A stretch of DNA of 64,000 bases. It comes from Pseudomonas tensinigenes (GTDB taxonomy: Bacteria; Pseudomonadota; Gammaproteobacteria; Pseudomonadales; Pseudomonadaceae). Below are positions 20,050 to 28,669 of this stretch, one piece after another; the stretch's first letter is position 1, and each line of letters begins with the position of its first letter. Under the pieces are notes generated by a model. It saw only the letters and a program-made list of their open reading frames with translations. It made no database searches and had not been told where the DNA came from. The DNA lies in contig NZ_CP077089.1 of the NCBI RefSeq assembly GCF_014268445.2, forward strand, positions 796,501 to 860,500, read 5' to 3'. A program made the translations under genes and the position numbers.

Positions 20050-21264
20050 TTGCGCGAAATCGTCCTGATTAACATCACGGGAGTCGACCGTCCGGGTCTG
20101 ACGGCAGCCATTACCGGTGTTCTGGCACAGGGTGGTGTGAACATTCTCGACATCGGTCAGGCGGTGATCCACGACACCCTGTCGTTCGGCATCCTGGTTG
20201 AAATTCCCGATTCGGAGCAGGGTAAATCCGTGCTCAAGGACATTCTGTTCAAGGGCTACGAGCTCGACCAGCAGGTGCGCTTCACCCCGGTGTCCGAAGA
20301 GGATTACCAGCAATGGGTGGGCAATCAGGGTAAAAAACGCCACATCGTTACCCTGCTGACCCGCAAAGTAACCGCCGGTCAATTGCAGGCGGTCAGTTCG
20401 ATCACGGCTAAATACGGTTTGAATATCGATCACATCGACCGTCTGTCGGGTCGTATGCCGCTGGACACGCCGGCCGACAAAGGTAAGGGCTGTATCGAGT
20501 TTTCCGTGCGTGGCGAAGCGGCTGATCCGCAGGCGCTGCGTGCCGAATTCCTCAGCGTCGCTCAGGAACTGAACGTCGACATCGCCTTCCAGGAAGATTC
20601 GCTGTTCCGGCGCAACCGTCGTCTGGCGGTGTTCGACATGGACTCGACACTGATTGAAGCTGAAGTCATCGACGAACTGGCCAAGGCTGCCGGCGTGGGC
20701 GAGCAGGTGTCCGAAATCACTGAGCGGGCGATGGCCGGCGAACTGGATTTCCGCGCCAGCTTCAAAGAGCGTCTGGCCTTGCTCAAAGGCCTCGACGTCA
20801 GCGTTCTGGATTCGATCGGCGCTTCGCTGCGTCTGACCGAGGGCGCGGAAACGCTGTTCGCCGAACTCAAGCGTCTGGGCTACAAGACCGCGATCCTGTC
20901 CGGCGGCTTCACCTATTTCGCCAAGCAGTTGCAGGCCAAACTCGGCATCGACTATGTGTTCGCCAACGAACTGGAAGTGGTCGACGGCAAGTGCACCGGC
21001 GTGGCGATCGAGCCGATTGTCGATGCGCAGCGCAAGGCTGATCTGTTGAAAGAGCTGGCGCACAAAGAAGGTTTGCGTCTGGAGCAGACCATCGCGGTCG
21101 GCGACGGCGCGAATGACCTGCCAATGCTGGCGATTGCCGGTTTGGGCGTGGCGTTCCGCGCCAAGCCGTTGGTGAAACAGTCGGCGAAGCAGGCGATTTC
21201 CACCCTAGGGCTGGATGGTGTGTTGTATCTGCTGGGCTTCCGCGATCGTGATGGGCAGCTCTGA
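20050..21264 (+). CDS. serB: phosphoserine phosphatase SerB
   Basis: A 404-aa enzyme catalysing the last step of L-serine synthesis, phosphoserine to serine. Two N-terminal ACT-like segments (REIVLINITGVDRPGLTAAI and KRHIVTLLTRKVTAGQLQAV) precede the HAD domain. HAD motifs are intact: FDMDSTLIEAEVIDE (nucleophile Asp near residue 196), ILSGGFTYF and AVGDGANDLPML. TTG 20050 is chosen: GCGGGGG lies 7 bp upstream and the protein starts REIVLINITG like other pseudomonad SerB. A TTG at 20035 is the alternative. It is divergent from the AhpA-like gene; the 134-bp gap should hold both promoters. Confidence 0.96.
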   Translation: MREIVLINITGVDRPGLTAAITGVLAQGGVNILDIGQAVIHDTLSFGILVEIPDSEQGKSVLKDILFKGYELDQQVRFTPVSEEDYQQWVGNQGKKRHIVTLLTRKVTAGQLQAVSSITAKYGLNIDHIDRLSGRMPLDTPADKGKGCIEFSVRGEAADPQALRAEFLSVAQELNVDIAFQEDSLFRRNRRLAVFDMDSTLIEAEVIDELAKAAGVGEQVSEITERAMAGELDFRASFKERLALLKGLDVSVLDSIGASLRLTEGAETLFAELKRLGYKTAILSGGFTYFAKQLQAKLGIDYVFANELEVVDGKCTGVAIEPIVDAQRKADLLKELAHKEGLRLEQTIAVGDGANDLPMLAIAGLGVAFRAKPLVKQSAKQAISTLGLDGVLYLLGFRDRDGQL

Positions 21265-21287
21265 GATCTCTATCGCCTGACTTGGCC

Positions 21288-21355
21288 TCTTCGCGAGCAG
21301 GCTCGCTCCCACAGTTGAAATGCATCCAATGTGGGAGCGAGCCTGCTCGCGAAGA
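21288..21355. repeat. REPIN (REP doublet), cleavage-end-out orientation
   Basis: Perfect 25-bp inverted arms TCTTCGCGAGCAGGCTCGCTCCCAC in shortened notation (21288-21312 and 21331-21355) with an 18-bp spacer. Related copies are at 50457-50538 and, with the arms in the opposite order, at 57308-57395. It lies between the convergent serB and PilZ-like genes. Confidence 0.92.
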
Positions 21356-21382
21356 TAGCGCCGCCGATCCATCGGCGGGCAC

Positions 21383-23137
21383 TTAAAGCGATTTCCACAA
21401 CGAATCGAAATCCTCCTCACTCCCGCCATTTTTCGCGGCCTCCAGCGAGCGATAGGCAAACTGATTGAAACTGTGCGTACTTGCCACCCGCCGATCCAGC
21501 CCGGCGCGGTGTTCTTCGCCTTGGGTATTGATCATCACCTTGCTGCCTTCCTGAAACGGCAAACGCGGTGCCAGCAAGGTCGCGGGCAGATCGATCGCGC
21601 TGATCTCCGGTAACAATAATCCGCGCAAATACTGACTGTGATCGTCCCGCGAGCGCACCAGTTGCAGTCCACAAGGCTGTGCATGCGGGGCCACCAGTTC
21701 AATGCCCATTTGCGTGCCGCCACCGCGCACCTGACGGATCCAGCGGATCACTGCAATGCTCCAGCCCAGACTGACACTGTCGTGTATTCCGAGCATTTCT
21801 CCGGCCTGCAGTTCGGCGGGCACTTCCTCTGGCCATGCCAGGCAATAACCGCCGGGGCTGTGGTTGATCACCGGCAGGGCATGGGTCGGGTAATGGGGTG
21901 TGCTGTCGGTGCCGCTTTCGTCCTCGACCAAATGGTCGTACTGGATTTCCTCGTAGGGCAAAAACTGCTCGGCATTACTTTGCGGTGCTGCGTCGAAGGC
22001 CTGACTCCAACTGTCCTTTTCACTTTTGGCGACGGTACTGCTGAAATTCGCCGAGCGCCCCCCGGGAAGCTTGAGCAGTTCGCTGAAACTGCGCTCGCCG
22101 CCGAGGTAGAAGTGCAGGGCGCTCATGCCCACGCACACGGTCAGATGGCCTTGGCCAACGGTGCGCTGAAAACTGCGTTCAGCCGCTTGCCCCCAGCTGG
22201 CGTGCAGGTGTTGCAAGGTATCGAAGCTCAGCCCGGCCGGGACGGGCAGCGGCGTCGAAGTGTCCTGATGCAGCAAATGCGCTTCGATGGCATTCACCAG
22301 CGGCTGCGGATCGAAACCGAGCAATCCGCGTTGTTGCTCGCTGCGAAACATGCTGCGGTAGCGTGGGCCGGCATCCAGTTCTGCACTGATCGCCAGCAGG
22401 CCGGCGTCCGGGCTTGCGGGATGCAGCTTGAGCCGCGCGCTCCACGGCTCTAACACGTCGGCCAGCCGCGCGATCTGGTTTTGTCGCAACTGATTGCAAC
22501 GAGCGCTGCCCAGTAAGAGAGCGGCGATGTAGGTCTGCTCCAGGCTCAGCTCTGTCGTGAGGCTGGCCAAGTCGTCATGCACGGCGCGGTGTTGCAGTTG
22601 CAGTTCAGCGGCGCTGCGATACAGCTGATGCAGTTCGAACCAGACATGTTCCGGCGGCGAGCTATACAGCTGCGTGGCACGCAGCAGTTGGCCTTTGAGT
22701 GCATGGGCTGCTCGCTGCAGAGCCATACTGACCAATGCTGCGCGGTCCTTGCGGTACTTTGGCGCAATTCGCAGCACGATCTGTTTGTAGCCGATGGCCA
22801 GATGGCTTTGCAGGGCCTGACAGAGATTGCTGATCTTGCGCGACCGCTCGTCGAGCATGATTGCCTGATGCAGGAAATGCCGCTCCAGATGCAGGCAGAC
22901 GAAATACACCTCGGGCCGCAGCAGCTCCAGCAGATTGAGGCGATTGTCGCTGGGTGTGAGCAATTGGTTGAGTTCACCCAAGGCTTGATACAACTGGCGG
23001 GCGGTTTCGCCGATGTTGGCTTTGGGCAGGTCGGCGATCCAGCGCTTGAGGTCGCGCGGAGTCGCTTCGCAAAACGACAGGCGCGTTTGCGACGGGGTTG
23101 GCGCGTGAAGGGGCGGCAGGGCGTTGGTCTGGCTCAT
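21383..23137 (-). CDS. large PilZ-domain-like protein
   Basis: A 584-aa soluble protein. The start at 23137 (MSQTNALPPLHAPTPSQTRL) is preferred to 23197. An N-terminal helical region of about 380 residues contains no recognised enzyme motif. The C-terminal 200 residues resemble the PilZ fold (VINHSPGGYCLAWPEEVPAE, MLGIHDSVSLGWSIAVIRWI, GGGTQMGIELVAP). A canonical c-di-GMP signature RxxxR...DxSxxG is only partly matched: NHSPGG replaces D/NxSxxG and the arginine pair is unclear. In P. aeruginosa a similar protein sits between fimX and psd; here it follows serB directly. Probably a second-messenger-related or surface-behaviour regulator, inferred. Confidence 0.72.
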   Translation of the reverse strand: MSQTNALPPLHAPTPSQTRLSFCEATPRDLKRWIADLPKANIGETARQLYQALGELNQLLTPSDNRLNLLELLRPEVYFVCLHLERHFLHQAIMLDERSRKISNLCQALQSHLAIGYKQIVLRIAPKYRKDRAALVSMALQRAAHALKGQLLRATQLYSSPPEHVWFELHQLYRSAAELQLQHRAVHDDLASLTTELSLEQTYIAALLLGSARCNQLRQNQIARLADVLEPWSARLKLHPASPDAGLLAISAELDAGPRYRSMFRSEQQRGLLGFDPQPLVNAIEAHLLHQDTSTPLPVPAGLSFDTLQHLHASWGQAAERSFQRTVGQGHLTVCVGMSALHFYLGGERSFSELLKLPGGRSANFSSTVAKSEKDSWSQAFDAAPQSNAEQFLPYEEIQYDHLVEDESGTDSTPHYPTHALPVINHSPGGYCLAWPEEVPAELQAGEMLGIHDSVSLGWSIAVIRWIRQVRGGGTQMGIELVAPHAQPCGLQLVRSRDDHSQYLRGLLLPEISAIDLPATLLAPRLPFQEGSKVMINTQGEEHRAGLDRRVASTHSFNQFAYRSLEAAKNGGSEEDFDSLWKSL

Positions 23138-23204
23138 GCCAAAAACCATAGCAGCAAATAACGCAATCTGCGGGAGCGCCTGAGGCGACTCCCGCAACGG
23201 TCAA

Positions 23205-24065
23205 TCAGGCTTTTGGCAGCGCCAGGCCTTGGCCCATCTGCACTGGCGAACCCGCCGCCAGCTCTTCAGCCCATTTCACCTGATCCGGGCCGAACAGCAC
23301 GATCGCCGTCGAACCCAGCTTGAAGCGACCCAGTTCGGCACCTTTTTCCAGATGGATCGGCGCGCGGGCGGCTTCATCGTAGCGGAAGGTTTTCAGTTCG
23401 CGCTTCGGCGGGGTGACCAGACCGGCCCACACGGTTTCGATCGAAGCGACGATCATTGCGCCAACCAGCACCACGGCCATCGGCCCGCGCTCGGTGTCGA
23501 AGATGCACGCTACACGCTCGTTACGAGCGAACAGTTCGGGGACGTTTTCGGCGGTGGTCTGATTCACCGAGAAGATCCGGCCCGGAATGTAGACCATTTC
23601 GCGCAGGGTGCCGGCCAGCGGCATGTGCACGCGGTGGTAGTCCTTGGGCGACAGGTAAATGGTGGCAAAGTCGCCGCCCATGAACGGCGCCGCATTGGCC
23701 GCATCACCGCCGAGCAGTTCCAGCACGCTGAAGCTGTGGCCCTTGGCCTGGAACACGCGACCGTGCTCGATCGGGCCGAGCTGGCTGACCGCACCGTCGG
23801 CCGGGCTGAGGATCGCGCCCGGGGTTTCGTCCAGTGGACGCGCGCCGTCTTTCAGGGCACGGGTGAAGAAGGCGTTGAAATGCTCGTAAGCGGTCAGGTC
23901 TTCGACCAGCGCTTGCGACATGTCCACCTGGTAGCGCTTGGCGAACCATTGGGTGAAGGCATTCTTGAACCAGCGCACGCGGCACTCGGCAATGCAGCCG
24001 GCCAGGCGCGACAGCAGGTGATGAGGCAGCAGGTACTGGCTGAGGATAAACAGACGCTCTTTCAT
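23205..24065 (-). CDS. psd: phosphatidylserine decarboxylase proenzyme
   Basis: A 286-aa proenzyme that decarboxylates phosphatidylserine to phosphatidylethanolamine at the inner membrane. The self-cleavage motif LGST (Leu250-Thr253) that generates the pyruvoyl group is present in [14 protein letters not shown]. Other family blocks are [30 protein letters not shown] and [14 protein letters not shown]. Length is normal. It is followed upstream on the same strand by rhdA with only 9 bp between them, so they are likely cotranscribed. Confidence 0.97.
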   Translation of the reverse strand: MKERLFILSQYLLPHHLLSRLAGCIAECRVRWFKNAFTQWFAKRYQVDMSQALVEDLTAYEHFNAFFTRALKDGARPLDETPGAILSPADGAVSQLGPIEHGRVFQAKGHSFSVLELLGGDAANAAPFMGGDFATIYLSPKDYHRVHMPLAGTLREMVYIPGRIFSVNQTTAENVPELFARNERVACIFDTERGPMAVVLVGAMIVASIETVWAGLVTPPKRELKTFRYDEAARAPIHLEKGAELGRFKLGSTAIVLFGPDQVKWAEELAAGSPVQMGQGLALPKA

Positions 24066-24074
24066 TAGTTGTCC

Positions 24075-24899
24075 TTAAAAACCTTGAATCTCGACAGGCG
24101 TGTCAGGGTGGTTGCCCCATTCGCCCCAGGAACCGGCGTAGCCCTTGACCCGCGGATAACCGAGGGACTTGGCCACCAGATAAGTGAAGCCCGACCGGTG
24201 ATGGGTCTGGCAGTGGGTAATGATTTCTTTGTCCTTGGTGATCCCGAGATCTTCTAGGATCTGCGGCATGTCTGTGCGAATACGCAGCTGACGGGCCTTG
24301 TCCATGCCGGCGGTCCATTCGAAATTGACCGCGCCGGGGATGTGCCCGGCCTTGGCGGCCAGGACTTTCTCGCCGGAATACTCCAGCGGCCCGCGCGCAT
24401 CCCAGATCGCCAGATCGGCAGCACCGAGACGGCTTTGCAAGTATTCGCGCGTGGCAGTCGGCTCGTCGTGCAAAGTCAGCGCAATCGGGCCGCCAACCGC
24501 TGGTGGTACCTGGATCGACATCGGCATGCCATCTGCCAGCCACGCCGGCAGACCACCGTCTATATAGTGGTACTTGTCGTGACCGATGACGTCGAGCAGC
24601 CAGATGAAGCGCCCGGCCCAGCCGCCACCTTCATCGTCATACACCACGTAGACCGCGTCCTGGCGATGCCCGAGTTCACCGAACAATGCTTCCAGATCGG
24701 CTTTGGCCGGCAGCAGGCCCGGCGCCGGCGGCTGGCCGAGCTGGGTGCGCTTCGGGTCGACAAAACGTGCGCCGGGAAGATGACCTTCGGTGTAGCGGGC
24801 AGCGCTGGTCAGATCCACCAGAATCAGTTCAGGGGAATCGAGACGCGGGAGCAGGTCGCTCGGCTCGATGACGAGCGGCAAGCCAGAGAAGTCAGACAT
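24075..24899 (-). CDS. rhdA: thiosulfate sulfurtransferase (rhodanese) RhdA
   Basis: A 274-aa two-domain rhodanese transferring sulfane sulfur from thiosulfate to acceptors such as cyanide. The active-site loop reads HCQTHHRSGF with Cys230, the same loop and residue number as Azotobacter vinelandii RhdA. The inactive N-terminal domain (LVDLTSAARYTEGHLPGARF) and catalytic C-terminal domain (WDARGPLEYSGEK...GHIPGAVNFEW) are both present. ATG 24899 is chosen over the 24917 start. In cyanogenic pseudomonads rhodanese gives cyanide protection; whether this strain makes cyanide cannot be told. Confidence 0.95.
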   Translation of the reverse strand: MSDFSGLPLVIEPSDLLPRLDSPELILVDLTSAARYTEGHLPGARFVDPKRTQLGQPPAPGLLPAKADLEALFGELGHRQDAVYVVYDDEGGGWAGRFIWLLDVIGHDKYHYIDGGLPAWLADGMPMSIQVPPAVGGPIALTLHDEPTATREYLQSRLGAADLAIWDARGPLEYSGEKVLAAKAGHIPGAVNFEWTAGMDKARQLRIRTDMPQILEDLGITKDKEIITHCQTHHRSGFTYLVAKSLGYPRVKGYAGSWGEWGNHPDTPVEIQGF

Positions 24900-24941
24900 G
24901 TGAGGTCTCCAGAGCACAAAGGGGAGGATTGTAGCGCAGCC

Positions 24942-26480
24942 TCATCGGCCACGGCTGCTAAAGCTGTGCAGGGCTTTTTCTATGCACTGCGCGGTTTTGC
25001 CAAAGGCTTGCACGGTGATGTCGGCGAAGGGTCCGCCGCCCTGATCGGCCACCACAATCATGATGACCCGGCCGTTATTGACCAGAGAGCGCAGGAACAG
25101 ATGCTCGCCACGAAACAGCGTGCGCAGGCTCGGCGGCAGCAGGGCGGAGAACTGTGCATTGTTGTCCGGGTTGATGCGCACCTGCGCTTGTTGCGCGAGT
25201 AAACGTTGCAGCACGCTACTTTGGCTGACGGCAAAAGTCAGTGCAGCGGCTTCTTTCGGCAAACCATAGGTTTGCTGCACACGCAGACTGGATTGGCTGC
25301 GGTCTGCCATCAGGATCATCACCCGGCGCATGCCGCTGGCGGCCAAGGCATCGCGCGCCGCGACGGTCAGGCTCATCGCATTGGTGAAGCGGCTCGGTTC
25401 TGCCAGCAATTCGGCGCATTGCTTGCGCCATTGGCCCAAGTCCTCAGCTGTCGGCGCGGCGGCGGGCAACAGGCCGGCGGGTAAACGACGGGTGCCCCAC
25501 GGCCACAACAGCGAAACGGCCGGGTGCCACAGATCGGGCATCGCGTGATAACGCGCGCTGTTGGCGGCTTGTTGGTGCAACTGTTGCTGCACTTCGTCCA
25601 TCGAGATTTGCAGATAAAGGCTGGTCAGGTACTGCCAGCGTTCGCTGTGCGGACTTTCCCAGGCCTGTTGCGCCGACAGCGCCAGACCGTTGGCCAGCAG
25701 TACGCTATTAGCCGGTTGATTAAGCCAGCGGCGCAGCGTCGGGTCATCGTCGAGGCGATTCTGCTGGCGTAGCGGATGCTCGCTGTCGCGGGCGATGCGC
25801 AGCACTTTCACCAGTTCGCGCTGTTCACTGAGCAGCAGTTTGTAGCCCTGCTGCACCCAGATCGGCAGATGCCAGGCCTGCACCAGTGCCTCGGCAATTT
25901 TCAGCAGGCGCACGCCGAACAATTGCTTTTCGACGGTGCGGGCCGACTCGCCCTTGTGGATAACCCGCAGCTCCCATTCCTCAAGCAGTTGCGGATAAGT
26001 CAGCGCCAATGGCCACAGCGGCGACAGAAACAGCAGGCTGCCCCAATGAATGTCCTGCCACAGCCGCGCCAGGCGACTGGCGAAAAAACCGTTGGCCTGT
26101 TGCGTTGCGTGCTGGCTGATCATCTGCAACTGGCGCAGGGCCTTGGGGATTTGCATCTGCGGTTCGGCGGGCAGGCGCGCGAGCAATTCTTCGGTGCGGG
26201 CAAGGCCCAGACGGTTGATTGCCACCTCGAGATTTTCCGCCGGCGCGGCCATGGTGCCGTGGGTGTGACGATTCGCCTCACGAATGATGCTCAAGGCCAG
26301 TGCCGGGCTGTCCTGCATCAGGTCGGCGATGTCACGCAACGAGCTGCGGTTGTCACGGATCGCGCGGCAGACTTTGTCGTGAGCCTCTTGCGGCACGGGC
26401 AGTCGCACGCCATCGAGCAACTTTACCCAGCCGTCGAGGGTGGTCGGTTTTGCGTGTGGGACGTTCGTTTCATTAGCCAT
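24942..26480 (-). CDS. HDOD domain signalling protein
   Basis: A 512-aa soluble protein. The N-terminal 240 residues show the HDOD pattern (LPVPQEAHDKVCRAIRDNRS, DIADLMQDSPALALSIIREAN, ENLEVAINRLGLARTEELLA). The C-terminal half (about 340-500) resembles a GAF-like sensor fold (MSLTVAARDALAASGMRRVM, SQSSVLQRLLAQQAQV). HDOD proteins are regulatory and lack HD-hydrolase metal residues. It lies divergent from motAB, which hints at a motility or lifestyle link, but this is context only. Confidence 0.8.
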   Translation of the reverse strand: MANETNVPHAKPTTLDGWVKLLDGVRLPVPQEAHDKVCRAIRDNRSSLRDIADLMQDSPALALSIIREANRHTHGTMAAPAENLEVAINRLGLARTEELLARLPAEPQMQIPKALRQLQMISQHATQQANGFFASRLARLWQDIHWGSLLFLSPLWPLALTYPQLLEEWELRVIHKGESARTVEKQLFGVRLLKIAEALVQAWHLPIWVQQGYKLLLSEQRELVKVLRIARDSEHPLRQQNRLDDDPTLRRWLNQPANSVLLANGLALSAQQAWESPHSERWQYLTSLYLQISMDEVQQQLHQQAANSARYHAMPDLWHPAVSLLWPWGTRRLPAGLLPAAAPTAEDLGQWRKQCAELLAEPSRFTNAMSLTVAARDALAASGMRRVMILMADRSQSSLRVQQTYGLPKEAAALTFAVSQSSVLQRLLAQQAQVRINPDNNAQFSALLPPSLRTLFRGEHLFLRSLVNNGRVIMIVVADQGGGPFADITVQAFGKTAQCIEKALHSFSSRGR

Positions 26481-26551
26481 GTCTGGAGGGGATCTTCACT
26501 GACTGTAGACGCGCCCGGCATGGGCTAAATTGGCTTTTCGCCTGAACTGGC

Positions 26552-26578
26552 TATAGTCTGGCGCAGTTTTGCCGATAA
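26552..26578 (+). promoter_or_regulatory. FliA (sigma-28) type promoter for motAB
   Basis: TATA (26552-26555), 15 bases, then GCCGATAA (26571-26578). The downstream box is a perfect match to the sigma-28 -10 consensus and the spacing to the upstream box is exact. It lies 69 bp before the motA start and would place the mRNA start near 26585. Sigma-28 control of the stator genes is consistent with flagellar regulons in general. Confidence 0.75.
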
Positions 26579-26646
26579 GTAGAAGAAGAGATTTTTTAAC
26601 TTCCGAATATGACCTTGAACCCGACTTAAATAAGTACTTTCTACCT

Positions 26647-27498
26647 ATGGCTAAAATTATCGGCATCATCGTCGTATTCGCGAGCGTGCTCGGCGGATAC
26701 GTGCTCTCCCACGGCAAGATTGCCGCCTTGATCCAGCCTTTCGAGGTGTTGATCATCGGTGGTGCTGCACTCGGTGCATTCCTGCAGGCCAACCCCGGCT
26801 ACATGACGATGCACGTGCTCAAGAAATCCCTGAGCATGTTCAGTTCGCGCTTCAGCCACACGTTCTATCTGGAAGTGCTCGGCCTGATCTACGAGATCCT
26901 CAACAAGAGCCGCCGCGAAGGCATGATGGCCATTGAAGGCGACATCGAAGATGCCGCCGCGAGCCCGATTTTCGCCAAGTACCCGGCGGTGCTCAAAGAC
27001 GAACGCATGACCGCGTTCATCTGCGATTACCTGCGCATCATGTCGTCCGGCAACATGGCCCCGCACGAGCTGGAAGGCTTGTTCGACATGGAGCTGTACA
27101 GCCTGAAAGAAGACCTCGAACACCCGTCCCACGCGGTGAACGGCATCGCCGACGCCATGCCCGGTTTCGGTATCGTCGCGGCGGTACTCGGTATCGTGGT
27201 GACCATGGCCTCGCTGGGTGAAGGCGATCAGAAGTCCATCGGTCTGCACGTGGGTGCGGCACTGGTCGGTACCTTCTTCGGTATTCTTGCGGCGTACGGT
27301 TTCTTCGGTCCGCTGGCGCATTCCCTGGCTCACGATGCCAAGGAAGAACTGAACGTCTATGAAGCCATCAAGGCTTCGTTGGTGGCTTCGGCTTCCGGCA
27401 TGCCGCCATCGCTGGCAGTCGAGTTTGGTCGCAAGGTGCTGTACCCGGCCCACCGTCCAAGCTTTGCCGAGCTGGAACAAGCCGTTCGCGGTCGCTAA
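26647..27498 (+). CDS. motA: flagellar motor stator protein MotA
   Basis: A 283-aa inner-membrane protein with four transmembrane segments (about 3-22, 32-50, 170-190, 200-220), the proton-channel stator subunit that contacts FliG. The start at 26647 gives MAKIIGIIVVFASVLGGYVL; the in-frame ATG at 26569 overlaps the sigma-28 -10 box and would be upstream of the mRNA start. The cytoplasmic loop and the block AVNGIADAMPGFGIVAAVLG are typical. motB follows after 3 bp, so the pair is an operon. Confidence 0.97.
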   Translation: MAKIIGIIVVFASVLGGYVLSHGKIAALIQPFEVLIIGGAALGAFLQANPGYMTMHVLKKSLSMFSSRFSHTFYLEVLGLIYEILNKSRREGMMAIEGDIEDAAASPIFAKYPAVLKDERMTAFICDYLRIMSSGNMAPHELEGLFDMELYSLKEDLEHPSHAVNGIADAMPGFGIVAAVLGIVVTMASLGEGDQKSIGLHVGAALVGTFFGILAAYGFFGPLAHSLAHDAKEELNVYEAIKASLVASASGMPPSLAVEFGRKVLYPAHRPSFAELEQAVRGR

Positions 27499-27501
27499 GA
27501 A

Positions 27502-28578
27502 ATGGAAAATAATCAGCCGATTATCATCAAGCGCGTCAAGCGCATAGCCGGCGGGCATCACGGCGGGGCGTGGAAAATCGCCTTCGCCGACTTCGCCACG
27601 GCGATGATGGCGTTCTTCCTGGTGTTGTGGCTGCTGTCCACCGCCACGCCGGAGCAGAAGATCGCCATCGCCGGTTACTTCAAAGACCCGGTCGGCTTCT
27701 CTGAAAGCGGCACGCCGTACATCATCGACCTGGGCGGCACGCCGACCCTGGCGCCGGAAAACACCCTCAACCCTGAGGTGAAGTCGCAGCCGCAACCCGA
27801 CAAGGTCACGGTCGACACCGAACAGGTTGAAGGCATGGCCGAGCAGGTCGAGAAGGAACGTCTTGAGCTGCTCCTGCAAGAACTGCAGAACAAGGTCGAC
27901 GAGAACCCGCAACTGCAGAAGTTCAAGGACCAGATCCTCTTCGAGATCACCCCGAACGGCTTGCGCATCCAGATCATGGACGCCGAGAACCGGCCGATGT
28001 TCGACTCGGGTTCCGCACGCCTGAAGCCGTACTTCGAAGACATCCTGCTGGCCATGGCTGACACCATCAAAGCGGTGCCGAACAAGATCAGCATCAGCGG
28101 CCACACCGACGCCAAGCCGTACACCGGCACCGGTGATTTCGGTAACTGGGAATTGTCGGCCAACCGTGCCAACGCCGCGCGTCGTGCCTTGATCGCCGGC
28201 AGCTATCCGGATGCGCAAGTGGCGCGGGTCGTCGGTTATGCCTCGTCGGCGCTGTTCGACAAGGAAAATCCGTTCAACCCGGTCAACCGTCGTATCGATA
28301 TCGTGGTGCTGACCAAGAAAGCCCAAGCGGCCATCGAAGGTGCGCAAGGTGCAGACGCTGCGAAGCCAGCGGATCAAGGTCAGAACGGCGCCGCTCCAGC
28401 GACGCCGGTTGATCCGAACGCACTGCCAGCGGATCAGCAACCGGTGCCTGCACACGAGCTGCGCGAACGCTTGAACCTGTTCGACGACGCTGCGCCGAAA
28501 CCGCCTGAGCCGGGGAGTGCGGCGCCCGCGCCTGCTGCCCCTCCAGCCACTGTGCCGGCCCCCACGCCGAAACAGTGA
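27502..28578 (+). CDS. motB: flagellar motor stator protein MotB
   Basis: A 358-aa partner of MotA. The N-terminal MotB plug has GGAWKIAFADFATAMMAFFL with the proton-carrying Asp30, and one transmembrane helix (about 28-48). The OmpA-like peptidoglycan-binding domain (about 150-275) includes FDSGSARLKPYFEDIL, ISGHTDAKPYTG, NWELSANRANAARRAL and NRRIDIVVL. A Pro/Ala-rich tail of about 70 residues (APAPAAPPATVPAPTPKQ at the end) extends beyond the fold. A terminator follows. Confidence 0.97.
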   Translation: MENNQPIIIKRVKRIAGGHHGGAWKIAFADFATAMMAFFLVLWLLSTATPEQKIAIAGYFKDPVGFSESGTPYIIDLGGTPTLAPENTLNPEVKSQPQPDKVTVDTEQVEGMAEQVEKERLELLLQELQNKVDENPQLQKFKDQILFEITPNGLRIQIMDAENRPMFDSGSARLKPYFEDILLAMADTIKAVPNKISISGHTDAKPYTGTGDFGNWELSANRANAARRALIAGSYPDAQVARVVGYASSALFDKENPFNPVNRRIDIVVLTKKAQAAIEGAQGADAAKPADQGQNGAAPATPVDPNALPADQQPVPAHELRERLNLFDDAAPKPPEPGSAAPAPAAPPATVPAPTPKQ

Positions 28579-28583
28579 CCGAC

Positions 28584-28612
28584 AAAAAGCCACGGTTACC
28601 GTGGCTTTTTTG
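28584..28612 (+). terminator. rho-independent terminator after motB
   Basis: Stem GCCACGGT / ACCGTGGC (28589-28596, 28598-28605) with an A run before it and TTTTTT after it. Confidence 0.92.
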
Positions 28613-28669
28613 TATCTGCCTGCGTCGCAATGACCAGTCGCAGTTTTCGCAATCACGGAAGATCAGTAA

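Noticed and set aside
26641..28656. A 671-codon minus-strand frame opposite motA-motB
   Set aside because: It spans two genuine plus-strand genes and their terminator and has Arg/Val/Gly-rich composition typical of an antisense shadow.
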